A DNA stretch of 6,684 nt from Xanthobacteraceae bacterium (GCA_030040825.1 JASHSY010000357.1:1-6684); one strand, 5' to 3'. Shown: positions 1-5,652, counted from the first letter of the stretch. Notes: generated by a model not told the origin, from the sequence alone. Numbers and translations: made by a program.

Positions 1-326
1 GCGCCGGCATGGATTATCTCGATGCCGTTGTCATCGTGCGACACCGCTCATGGACGGATTTCGAGACGTGGCGCAGCACCGGCGCCCACCGGCTGGTGCT
101 GTTCACTACCGCTGCGCCCCTCTCCTATCTGGACCACGGCTATCGGGCGGACGACGTTTTACTGTTCGGCCGCGAATCGGCAGGCGCACCGCCGGAAGTC
201 CATGCTGTCGCCGACGTGCGCGTGGTGATCCCGCTTCGTCCCGGCATGCGCTCGCTCAATGTCGCTGTCGCCGCGGCGATCGCCGCGGGCGAGGCATTGC
301 GGCGGACCGGCGGAATTCAAGCCTAA
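1..326 (+). CDS. trmL: tRNA (cytidine(34)-2'-O)-methyltransferase TrmL, C-terminal part (5' end outside window)
   Basis: Only the last ~108 residues are present; the reading frame is open from base 3 and ends at the TAA at 324-326. TrmL is a cytoplasmic SPOUT (SpoU-family) enzyme that 2'-O-methylates the wobble nucleotide of certain leucine tRNAs with S-adenosylmethionine. The visible part holds the two C-terminal signatures of the family's trefoil knot: FGRESAGAP (SAM-binding loop, bases ~162-190) and IPLRPGMRSLNVAVA (~228-272), followed by the terminal helix GEALRRT. The upstream DYLD...VRHRSW stretch is also typical of alphaproteobacterial TrmL. The ATG at position 9 lies inside the domain and should not be taken as the start. 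The last four bases overlap the stop codon of the convergent phoD-like gene. Another SpoU methyltransferase is possible, but the short C-terminus without extra domains favours TrmL. Confidence 0.85.
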   Translation, partial: AGMDYLDAVVIVRHRSWTDFETWRSTGAHRLVLFTTAAPLSYLDHGYRADDVLLFGRESAGAPPEVHAVADVRVVIPLRPGMRSLNVAVAAAIAAGEALRRTGGIQA

Positions 327-1924
327 GCCGCGACGACGCCGGGGCGGCCGCCCTCCACCGCGAAAGTCCGCAGCGTCGAAATATCTGCCTTTGGGTCGGT
401 TGCGTCGGAAACCACGCGCATGCGCACCTGCATATTCGCGCGCTCGAGGTCGACTGCGACGTAACCGCGGCGTCGGCTTTCGAAGAAGTGCACGTGCGGA
501 TTATCCGGCAAGGCGCGTGCGATCGGTTCGTAGGGGGGCCCGGCCGAGGAAATGGACGTTCCGACGAACTCGGTCGCCACCACCGGCGAAGCTTCGTTGC
601 TGAAATCGAGCCGCAAATCGTTGGCGAAGTACGAATGCGTATCGCCGCCGGCCACCACGGCGTTACGTACCTTTCTTTCGTGGATGTACTGCAACAGGCG
701 CGCGCGATTAGCCGGATAGCCATCCCACGAGTCGGTCGAGAATCCTTCCTGCTCGTTGAACTTCAGACGGTATTGCGCCATCAGCACGTCCTGGGCGATT
801 AGATTCCACTGCGCTTGCGAGCGTGCGAGTCCGTTGTGCAGCCAGGCCTCCTGCGCGAAGCCGAGCATGCTTCGGCCCGCATCGAGCCGCTCTGGACAGG
901 TTGCGTTGGTTTCCAGATGCGTGCCGCCTTTGTTCGGCGGTGCGTAGCAGGCTTCGCGTGAGCGGTATTGTCGTCCGTCGAGCATGGAAATTTCCACCAA
1001 GTCTCCGAACGTGAAGCGATCGTAGACGCGCATGCGCGGCCCGTCCGGACGCGATAAAATCGGCCGCACCGGCATGTGCTCGTAAAACGCCCGATAAGCC
1101 GCCGCGCGGCGCAACAGAAAAATCTCCGGATCGTCGAAAGTCTCCGACCATTTGCCGGCGTAATCGTTTTGCACCTCGTGGTCGTCCCAGGTGACCAGCG
1201 CCGGTACTTCGGCGTGCAGCCGTTGCAGGTCCGGATCGAGCCGGTATTGCGCGTAGCGATTGCGATAGGTCGGCAATGTCGCCGCTTCGATACCGTCGGA
1301 GTGACGGCGCACCGTCGGACGCCGCTGTTCGATGTATTCGTAAATATAGTCGCCGAGGAAAAGCACGAACTCCGGATTTTCGTCGGTGAGATGCCGATAA
1401 GCGGAGAAATAACCGTGCTCATAATTGGCGCAGGAGGCGAAACCGAAGCGCAGGCGATCGACGGCGGCGCCTGGCGCCGGCAGGGTAGCGGCGCGACCGA
1501 TGCGGCTTGCCGCATCGGCGCCGGTGAAGCGGTACCAATAAGGCCGGCCGGGTTGCAGGCCGCGAATATCGGCGTGCACCGAATAGGCAAAGGCCTGCTC
1601 GGCGACCGCTTCGCCGCGCCGGACGATGTCGTGCATCGCGGAATCGGCGGCGATCTCGTAGCCGACGGTTACATCGCCGCCGCTCATCCCGCCGGGCGTA
1701 CGCGGATCGCTCGATAGCGGCTCCGGCGCAAGCCGCGTCCACAAGACGAACCCGTCGGCGCGCGGCGCCCCCGAGGCGACCCCAAGACTGAAAGGGTCGC
1801 CGGCGCTGCGGGCCTGCGCTGCCCTGCCGCGCGAGACGAACGGCGCCGCGGCGGTCACGAGCCCGGCGCCAGCCAAACCGCGCAATAGACGCCGTCGCGT
1901 CGGACGGATCAGCGGCTCAATCAT
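323..1924 (-). CDS. phoD: Tat-exported PhoD-family alkaline phosphatase / phosphodiesterase
   Basis: A 533-residue secreted metallophosphoesterase expected to release phosphate from phosphomono- and diesters outside the cytoplasmic membrane. The N-terminus has a twin-arginine motif, TRRRLLR (residues 9-15), then a hydrophobic stretch (16-30) and a plausible signal-peptidase site after AQA (36-38). An N-terminal beta-sandwich (about 43-150, with LGVASGAP and GFVLWTRL) precedes the catalytic domain. Seen motifs match the Fe/Ca site known from Bacillus PhoD: Cys165 in FASCANYE, Asp192 and Tyr195 in GDYIYE, Asp247-Asp248-His249 and Asn253 in TWDDHEVQND, and Asp428/His430 in GGDTHSY. Cys326 and Cys343 could form a disulfide. 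All key residues are present, so it is probably active. The ATG at 1924 is preceded by a distant GGAGAA (about 14 nt away); no closer start would keep the Tat motif. The gene diverges from hemF and its end overlaps trmL by 4 bp. PhoB control would be expected for the family, but I see no good Pho box. Confidence 0.9.
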   Translation of the reverse strand: MIEPLIRPTRRRLLRGLAGAGLVTAAAPFVSRGRAAQARSAGDPFSLGVASGAPRADGFVLWTRLAPEPLSSDPRTPGGMSGGDVTVGYEIAADSAMHDIVRRGEAVAEQAFAYSVHADIRGLQPGRPYWYRFTGADAASRIGRAATLPAPGAAVDRLRFGFASCANYEHGYFSAYRHLTDENPEFVLFLGDYIYEYIEQRRPTVRRHSDGIEAATLPTYRNRYAQYRLDPDLQRLHAEVPALVTWDDHEVQNDYAGKWSETFDDPEIFLLRRAAAYRAFYEHMPVRPILSRPDGPRMRVYDRFTFGDLVEISMLDGRQYRSREACYAPPNKGGTHLETNATCPERLDAGRSMLGFAQEAWLHNGLARSQAQWNLIAQDVLMAQYRLKFNEQEGFSTDSWDGYPANRARLLQYIHERKVRNAVVAGGDTHSYFANDLRLDFSNEASPVVATEFVGTSISSAGPPYEPIARALPDNPHVHFFESRRRGYVAVDLERANMQVRMRVVSDATDPKADISTLRTFAVEGGRPGVVAA

Positions 1925-1942
1925 GGCTTTGGCTCAAGTTCT

Positions 1943-1955
1943 CCGTCTGAGACGG
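1943..1955. promoter_or_regulatory. 13-bp perfect palindrome in the phoD/hemF divergent gap
   Basis: CCGTCT-G-AGACGG is a perfect inverted repeat with 6-bp arms around one base. It lies 18 bases upstream of the phoD-like ATG and about 90 bases upstream of the hemF ATG. Its place in a divergent intergenic region would suit an operator, but it matches no regulator site I know. A single short palindrome in GC-rich DNA can arise by chance. No convincing -35/-10 pair was found for either gene. Confidence 0.2.
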
Positions 1956-2032
1956 TCATCTCTTTGGCGCGAGGTCAATAGTATCACGCGAAAATGTGAC
2001 AGCCTCGAAAACTCCGCCTACACAAGGTAATA

Positions 2033-2038
2033 GAGAAG
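2033..2038 (+). promoter_or_regulatory. Ribosome binding site deciding the hemF start
   Basis: GAGAAG sits 5 bases before the ATG at 2044. The only alternative in-frame start upstream, GTG at 1996, has no purine-rich Shine-Dalgarno before it, so the ATG is preferred. Confidence 0.5.
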
Positions 2039-2043
2039 CAGTC

Positions 2044-2934
2044 ATGGATGTGAGCTTACTCGAACCCCGCAAACAGCGCGCGCGCGCCTGGTTCGAGGGC
2101 CTGCGCGACGAGATCATCGCGGCCTTCGAGGCGCTGGAGGATGCGCTGCCCACCGACGCACCTTTGGCCGACCGCGCCCCCGGGCGCTTCAAGCGTACCC
2201 CGTGGCAGCGCACCGATCATTCCGGTGCTCCGGGCGGCGGCGGCGTGATGGCGAGCATGAATGGGCGCGTGTTCGAGAAGGTCGGCGTGCACGTCTCCAC
2301 CGTATTCGGCGAATTTGCCCCGGAATTCCGCAAGGACATCCCCGGCGCCGCCGACGATCCGCGTTTCTTCGCCAGCGGCATCTCGCTGATCGCACACATG
2401 CACAATCCGCATGTGCCGGCGGTGCACATGAACACCCGCTTCGTCGTCACCACCAAGGCGTGGTTCGGCGGCGGCGCCGATCTCACTCCGGTGCTCGATC
2501 GCCGCCGCACCCAGCACGACCCCGATACGGTCACCTTCCATGCGGCGATGAAACAGGCTTGCGACGCACATGCCGCAATCGCGCCCTACCAAAAATTCAA
2601 GACGTGGTGCGACGAATATTTCTTCCTGAAGCACCGCGGTGAGATGCGCGGCATCGGCGGTATTTTCTACGACTACCTGGAAACCGATTGGGACCAAACG
2701 TTTGCTTTCACCCAAGCGGTCGGCCGCGCGTTTCTCGGCGTTTATCCGGAACTGGTGCGGGCGAATTTCGCCAAGCCCTGGAGCGAAGCCGAACGCGAGG
2801 AACAACTGATCCGTCGCGGGCGTTACGTGGAGTTCAATCTGCTCTACGACCGCGGCACGATCTTCGGTCTGCGCACCGGCGGCAACGTCGCTTCGATTTT
2901 GTCGTCGCTGCCGCCGGTGGTGAAATGGCCCTAA
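2044..2934 (+). CDS. hemF: Oxygen-dependent coproporphyrinogen III oxidase
   Basis: A 296-residue cytoplasmic enzyme that oxidatively decarboxylates two propionates of coproporphyrinogen III to give protoporphyrinogen IX, using O2, in heme (and chlorophyll) synthesis. Family signatures run in order: GGGGVMASMNGRVFEKVGV (about 64-82), NPHVPAVHMNTRF (121-133), WFGGGADLTP (140-149), DEYFFLKHRGEMRGIGGIF (190-208) and GRYVEFNLLYDRGTIFGLR (259-277). The four histidines known to be needed in E. coli HemF appear conserved: His118 and His128 with the same spacing of 10, His166 and His197. The protein ends at PPVVKWP, lacking the C-terminal tail I recall in the E. coli enzyme; this short end is usual in alphaproteobacteria. 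ATG 2044 is chosen over GTG 1996, which would add 16 unconserved residues (TASKTPPTQGNREAV), because of the GAGAAG site. It is followed closely by the FAH-family gene and probably co-transcribed with it. No FnrL/FixK box with correct spacing is visible upstream. Confidence 0.96.
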   Translation: MDVSLLEPRKQRARAWFEGLRDEIIAAFEALEDALPTDAPLADRAPGRFKRTPWQRTDHSGAPGGGGVMASMNGRVFEKVGVHVSTVFGEFAPEFRKDIPGAADDPRFFASGISLIAHMHNPHVPAVHMNTRFVVTTKAWFGGGADLTPVLDRRRTQHDPDTVTFHAAMKQACDAHAAIAPYQKFKTWCDEYFFLKHRGEMRGIGGIFYDYLETDWDQTFAFTQAVGRAFLGVYPELVRANFAKPWSEAEREEQLIRRGRYVEFNLLYDRGTIFGLRTGGNVASILSSLPPVVKWP

Positions 2935-2938
2935 GGAG
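2933..2938 (+). promoter_or_regulatory. Shine-Dalgarno of the FAH-family gene, overlapping the hemF stop
   Basis: AAGGAG begins inside the hemF TAA stop codon (2932-2934) and lies 6 bases before the ATG at 2945. Ribosomes finishing hemF therefore end on the site that starts the next gene, which suggests translational coupling in one operon. Confidence 0.8.
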
Positions 2939-2944
2939 TTCGCG

Positions 2945-3796
2945 ATGAAGCTCGTCCGCTACGGTGCGCCCGGCCGGGAAAAGCCCGGCATGCTCGATGG
3001 GCAAGGGCGCATCCGCGATTTATCGAAAATCGTGCCGGACATTGCCGGCGACGCGCTATCGCCGAAGAGCCTCGCCAAGCTCGCCAGACTCAAGGCCGAC
3101 AAGCTGCCGCTCGTCCGCGGCAACCCACGACTCGGCCCCTGCGTTGGCCGGGTCGGCAATTTCATCGCCATTGGGCTCAATTACGCCGACCATGCTGCCG
3201 AAGCCGGCATGGCGCTGCCCAAGGAGCCGCTGATTTTCAACAAGGCGCCAAGCTGCATCTGCGGACCGAACGATCCGACCATGATCCCGAAGGATTCGAC
3301 CAAGCTCGATTACGAAATCGAGCTCGGCGTCGTCATCGGCAGCCGCGCCCGTTATCTCGCCAAGGATAAGGCGATGGACGCGGTCGCCGGCTATTGCCTC
3401 GCCAACGATGTGTCCGAACGGGTGTTCCAGATCGAACGCTCCGGCCAATTCTGCAAGGGCAAGAGCTGCGAGACCTTCGGCCCACTCGGGCCGTGGCTGG
3501 CGACGCGCGATGAAATTGCCGACCCGCAGAAGCTTAACATGTGGCTCACGGTCAACGGCGAGAGCCGCCAGAACGGTTCGACCGGCACCATGGTGTTCGG
3601 CGTCGAGCACCTGGTCTGGTATTGCTCGCAATTCTTCGTGCTGGAGCCGGGCGACGTCATCATCACCGGCACGCCGCCCGGCGTCGGCATGGGTTTCAAG
3701 CCGGAGCCGAAATTCCTGAAAGCCGGCGACACGGTTCGTCTCGGCATCGACGGCCTCGGTGAGCAGCAGCAGAAGGTGGTGAAGTTTAGGATGTAA
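2945..3796 (+). CDS. Fumarylacetoacetate hydrolase (FAH) family protein
   Basis: A 283-residue cytoplasmic metalloenzyme. FAH-fold members hydrolyse, decarboxylate, hydrate or isomerise acyl-pyruvates and related keto acids (fumarylacetoacetate, 2-hydroxyhepta-2,4-dienedioate, ureidoglycolate, oxaloacetate); the exact substrate cannot be read from sequence. A small N-terminal domain (1-65: MKLVRYG, GMLDGQGRIRDLS) precedes the FAH core. Visible active-site features are GLNYADHAAEAG with the His83/Glu86 pair, the metal ligands Glu124 and Glu126 in DYEIELG and Asp155 in ANDVSER, Lys173 in KGKSCETFGPLGP, and TGTPPGVG (241-248). The spacing Glu124 to Asp155 (31) matches that recalled for FAHD1. 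Public annotation often labels such proteins 'ureidoglycolate lyase' or '2-keto-4-pentenoate hydratase', which should not be taken literally. The start is fixed by AAGGAG six bases upstream. The gene lies 10 bp after hemF and is convergent with the toxin gene, whose stop is 7 bp away. Confidence 0.92.
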   Translation: MKLVRYGAPGREKPGMLDGQGRIRDLSKIVPDIAGDALSPKSLAKLARLKADKLPLVRGNPRLGPCVGRVGNFIAIGLNYADHAAEAGMALPKEPLIFNKAPSCICGPNDPTMIPKDSTKLDYEIELGVVIGSRARYLAKDKAMDAVAGYCLANDVSERVFQIERSGQFCKGKSCETFGPLGPWLATRDEIADPQKLNMWLTVNGESRQNGSTGTMVFGVEHLVWYCSQFFVLEPGDVIITGTPPGVGMGFKPEPKFLKAGDTVRLGIDGLGEQQQKVVKFRM

Positions 3797-3803
3797 GCGT
3801 GGA

Positions 3804-4124
3804 TCAACCGCGCACGATTTGAACGTTTCCACGTTTGGATGAAGCAATTGCCTTTTGCAGCTCAGGGACTAACGGCAAGAGGTCGGTAAGACGATTTGTT
3901 TCGCCGAATAGGACAATTACAGCAATTGGTATCGATTGCAGATTTTGTTGGAAAGAGAGGTTCCGATCTACCGTTACAAATACATCGAATTGGGCGGCCG
4001 CAAGCGCAAGCAATTCGCCGTTCCCGATCGAGGTCCAAGCCATCTGGCGCGCGGTCTTGACATCGTGGCCAGCGATGGATCGTGCCGAACGCCAATCAAT
4101 ACATTCGTCAAGTAGAACCCTCAC
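3804..4124 (-). CDS. DUF5615 PIN-like toxin of a toxin-antitoxin pair
   Basis: A 106-residue protein beginning with GTG: RVLLDECIDWR. It resembles the DUF5615 (Mut7-C / PIN-like) family, presumed RNases usually paired with DUF433 antitoxins. Candidate acidic PIN residues are Asp6-Glu7 in LLDEC, Glu37 in GNGELLALAA and Asp53 in VTVDRNLSFQQNL; GHDVKT (19-24) and NRLTDLLPLVP (77-87) are also typical. The length is normal and no frameshift or stop interrupts it, so the toxin looks intact. No Shine-Dalgarno precedes the GTG. The start overlaps the antitoxin stop as GTGA, so translation is probably coupled. The frame stays open upstream of the GTG, but that part reads the antitoxin out of frame and is not family-like. 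Base composition is lower in GC than the neighbours (25 of 60 in 3901-3960 against 37 of 60 in 3361-3420), suggesting horizontal acquisition. RNase activity is inferred from the family. Confidence 0.85.
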   Translation of the reverse strand: MRVLLDECIDWRSARSIAGHDVKTARQMAWTSIGNGELLALAAAQFDVFVTVDRNLSFQQNLQSIPIAVIVLFGETNRLTDLLPLVPELQKAIASSKRGNVQIVRG

Positions 4125-4279
4125 GACACAGATTCGACCAGTCGGTCCTTCGCTTCCTCCCGGAAAGCAATCACCTGCTCGCGCGTCACTGACGGAAATC
4201 CCTCGGGGACGCGGGTGCCGCGGAATACGGGCGTACCTCCCATGATCTCGGGGTCGCTGCAAACAAGAGTATGGTTCAT
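4121..4279 (-). CDS. DUF433 antitoxin-like protein with an apparent in-frame internal deletion
   Basis: A 52-residue product. Residues 9-25 (DPEIMGGTPVFRGTRVP) are the conserved N-terminal DUF433 motif and 27-50 (GFPSVTREQ...EEAKDRLVES) the conserved C-terminal helices. In family members I know, about 18-20 residues of the form V..LL.YL..G.S...FL lie between RVP and the FPSVTREQ block. Here RVP is followed directly by EGFPSVT, so the middle helix of the presumed DNA-binding domain is missing while the frame is kept. The ATG at 4279 is chosen because it starts just before the conserved region, with AGGGAG about 12 nt upstream; the longer frame back to 4369 would translate the palindromic repeat and is unlikely. 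The stop overlaps the toxin GTG. Known role of the family: binds and neutralises the toxin and represses the operon. Whether this shortened form still does either is doubtful. It may be a decaying antitoxin. Confidence 0.75.
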   Translation of the reverse strand: MNHTLVCSDPEIMGGTPVFRGTRVPEGFPSVTREQVIAFREEAKDRLVESVS

Positions 4280-4328
4280 TGCAACCAGTTGCTCCCTAGC
4301 GAAAAATCTAACAACCGCTAACGTGTTG

Positions 4329-4440
4329 CCTCTCCCCGCCGCGCGGGGAGAGGTCGGATTGCGCAGCAATCCGGGTGAGGGGGCGCGGCCGCAATTCTGA
4401 GCCTGCGACTACGCCCCCTCACCCCGCACGCGGGGAGAGG
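4329..4440. repeat. Composite palindromic intergenic repeat (REP/RPE-like)
   Basis: The element is built of nested inverted repeats. One is CCTCTCCCCGC (4329-4339) with GCGGGGAGAGG (4343-4353). The second is CGGATTGC (4355-4362) with GCAATCCG (4366-4373). The third is GGGTGAGGGGGCG (4373-4385) with CGCCCCCTCACCC (4412-4424). The fourth is CCCCGC (4422-4427) with GCGGGG (4430-4435). The 11-mer GCGGGGAGAGG is also repeated directly at 4343 and 4430. All arms listed are perfect. This layout, with GGTGAGGGGGC and CGGGGAGAGG modules, resembles dispersed palindromic repeats common between genes in Bradyrhizobium-like genomes. It lies just after the TRAP receptor stop and before the antitoxin gene, so on the minus strand it could fold as a transcript 3'-end stabiliser or act as a terminator. 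It has no U-tract of a standard intrinsic terminator. Confidence 0.8.
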
Positions 4441-4445
4441 GAGAA

Positions 4446-5525
4446 CTACCCCTCCCTGCCCTCCAGCACCGCTTGCGTCGAGATGCGCGACCAGGCGGCG
4501 ACTTTGCCGCGGAACGCCACGTAGGAATCATGCACCTTGCGGCCGTTGGCGCTGCGCGCGGCAAGTTCCGCCAGCACATCGGTCGCGATCGCGCGTGCCG
4601 CGGCGACGAGGTCGGACGGGAAGCTGCGCAATTGTGCGTGCTCGCGGGTGGTCAGCGTTTGCAGCGCCTCGATGTTGAGCCGCTCCATCTCGGCGAGCGC
4701 GAATGAGGCTTCCGCGGCGCAGGCATTGGTCACAATCGCCTTCAGTTCTGCGTCAAGTTCGTTCCACGCCTTGAGGGCGACAATGCACTCGCCGGTGCCG
4801 TTCGGCTTGTTGAAACCGGGGCCGTAATAGAACGGCGCGTAGCGATAGAGCCCGAGCGCGATGTCGGAGCCGGGGCCGACGAATTCGGCGGCGTCGAGCA
4901 TGCCCGATTGCAACGCGATAAGGATTTCGCCGGGCGATGTGGTCTGCGCGACGGCGCCGAGACGCCGATAGACCTCGCCGCCCAGCCCCACCGAGCGTAT
5001 TTTCAAGCCGTGCACGTCGTCGCGGCTCTTCAGCTCCCGGCGGAACCAGCCGCCCATGCAGACCCCGGTATTGCCGCCCATGAACGGCTTGACGCCGAAC
5101 GGCGCGTAGAGCGCGTCCCATAATTCCTGGCCGCCGCCAGCGTCGATCCAGGCGACATGCTCGTTCGGCAACAGGCCGAACGGCACCGTGGTGAAGAACG
5201 CCGTGGCCGGCTCCTTGCCTTGCCAATAGAAAGCCGCGGTGTGGCCCATCTCGGCGACGCCGGAGCCGACTGCATCGAGCACCTCGAAAGCCGGCACGAT
5301 CTCGCCGGCAGCCGAAACGGTGATCTCCAGGCGGCCGCCGGACAGCGCCGCAATACGGCTTGCGATCCGTTCCGCCGACAGGCCGGGACCGGGCAGCCGC
5401 TTCGGCCACGAGGTGACCATGCGCCAGCGTCGCGTTTGCGCCAGCGCCACTGCCGGCGCCGCGATAGCGCCGACGAGGCCGGCCGCTCCACCGCGCGCCA
5501 GATTGCGGCGCGTTATCTTGCGCAT
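4446..5525 (-). CDS. TRAP transporter substrate-binding protein (DctP/TakP family)
   Basis: A 359-residue periplasmic receptor of a tripartite ATP-independent transporter, resembling the TakP / mannitol-chloroaromatic branch that binds 2-oxo acids and similar carboxylates. The signal peptide has a twin-arginine pair (TRRNLARG, residues 5-12), a hydrophobic segment to about 28, and a likely cut after ALA (27-29). Conserved blocks are MVTSWPK (36-42), FMGGNTGVCMGGWFRRELKS (148-167), GLKIRSVGLGGEVYRRLG (173-190), ILIALQSGMLDAAEFVGPGS (201-220) and YYGPGFNKPNGTGE (233-246). Arg177 is the expected carboxylate-binding arginine. Glu214-Phe215 stands where many relatives have Glu-Trp, a ligand and cation contact in TakP, so ligand choice may differ. 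The start is supported by AGGAGAG close upstream. No DctQ or DctM membrane subunit lies beside it in the window, so it may be an orphan or depend on distant partners. It is divergent from the flavin oxidoreductase. Confidence 0.92.
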   Translation of the reverse strand: MRKITRRNLARGGAAGLVGAIAAPAVALAQTRRWRMVTSWPKRLPGPGLSAERIASRIAALSGGRLEITVSAAGEIVPAFEVLDAVGSGVAEMGHTAAFYWQGKEPATAFFTTVPFGLLPNEHVAWIDAGGGQELWDALYAPFGVKPFMGGNTGVCMGGWFRRELKSRDDVHGLKIRSVGLGGEVYRRLGAVAQTTSPGEILIALQSGMLDAAEFVGPGSDIALGLYRYAPFYYGPGFNKPNGTGECIVALKAWNELDAELKAIVTNACAAEASFALAEMERLNIEALQTLTTREHAQLRSFPSDLVAAARAIATDVLAELAARSANGRKVHDSYVAFRGKVAAWSRISTQAVLEGREG

Positions 5526-5529
5526 GGTT

Positions 5530-5536
5530 CTCTCCT
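5530..5536 (-). promoter_or_regulatory. Ribosome binding site of the TRAP receptor gene
   Basis: On the minus strand AGGAGAG stands four bases before the ATG whose first base is 5525, a strong Shine-Dalgarno that supports this start and the complete Tat signal. Confidence 0.75.
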
Positions 5537-5640
5537 GCCCAGGTCGGCGTCCATGGTTCTAAGTCATTTCGGCGGCCGGAGCGACGGCGATCTCAATCCG
5601 CCGCAGGGTGTCGCCTTGCACGTCCACCCTTTTTCGGACA

Positions 5641-5647
5641 GAGGTGA
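5641..5647 (+). promoter_or_regulatory. Ribosome binding site of the LLM oxidoreductase gene
   Basis: GAGGTGA lies five bases before the ATG at 5653 and fixes the start of the flavin-dependent oxidoreductase. The remaining 5537-5640 part of the divergent gap shows no promoter elements I can defend. Confidence 0.7.
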
Positions 5648-5652
5648 GCGCC

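Noticed and set aside
1076..1717. Plus-strand open frame antisense to the phoD-like gene
   Set aside because: A mirror of a GC-rich coding region with no recognisable domain; the minus frame has complete PhoD motifs.
1964..1978. FixK/FNR-like box TTGG...TCAA upstream of hemF
   Set aside because: The half sites TTG and CAA are 9 bases apart instead of the 8 of a standard TTG-N8-CAA box, and the first half reads TTGG rather than TTGA.
1973..1978. TTGACC on the minus strand as a -35 element for the phoD-like gene
   Set aside because: It matches five of six consensus bases, but no -10-like hexamer occurs 16-18 bases downstream (the sequence there is CCGTCT-like).
1984..1999. TCAC-N8-GTGA inverted repeat and a CTGTCAC half Pho box (minus strand) upstream of phoD
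   Set aside because: Only four-base arms, and the second Pho half-site is not recognisable at the required 11-base step. The right half also overlaps the alternative GTG.
1996..2043. GTG start adding 16 residues to HemF
   Set aside because: No Shine-Dalgarno before the GTG, and the extra residues do not look like HemF; ATG 2044 has GAGAAG at a good distance.
4125..4262. Longer toxin reading frame starting at 4262
   Set aside because: These residues read the antitoxin gene in another frame and show no family resemblance; the family start is at RVLLDEC.
4280..4369. N-terminal extension of the antitoxin back to ATG 4369
   Set aside because: This stretch translates the palindromic repeat, and the conserved DUF433 region begins only after the ATG at 4279.
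5570..5603. CGGCGG...CCGCCG inverted repeat in the TRAP/LLM gap
   Set aside because: Six-base arms made only of G and C with a 22-base loop are expected by chance in this composition.
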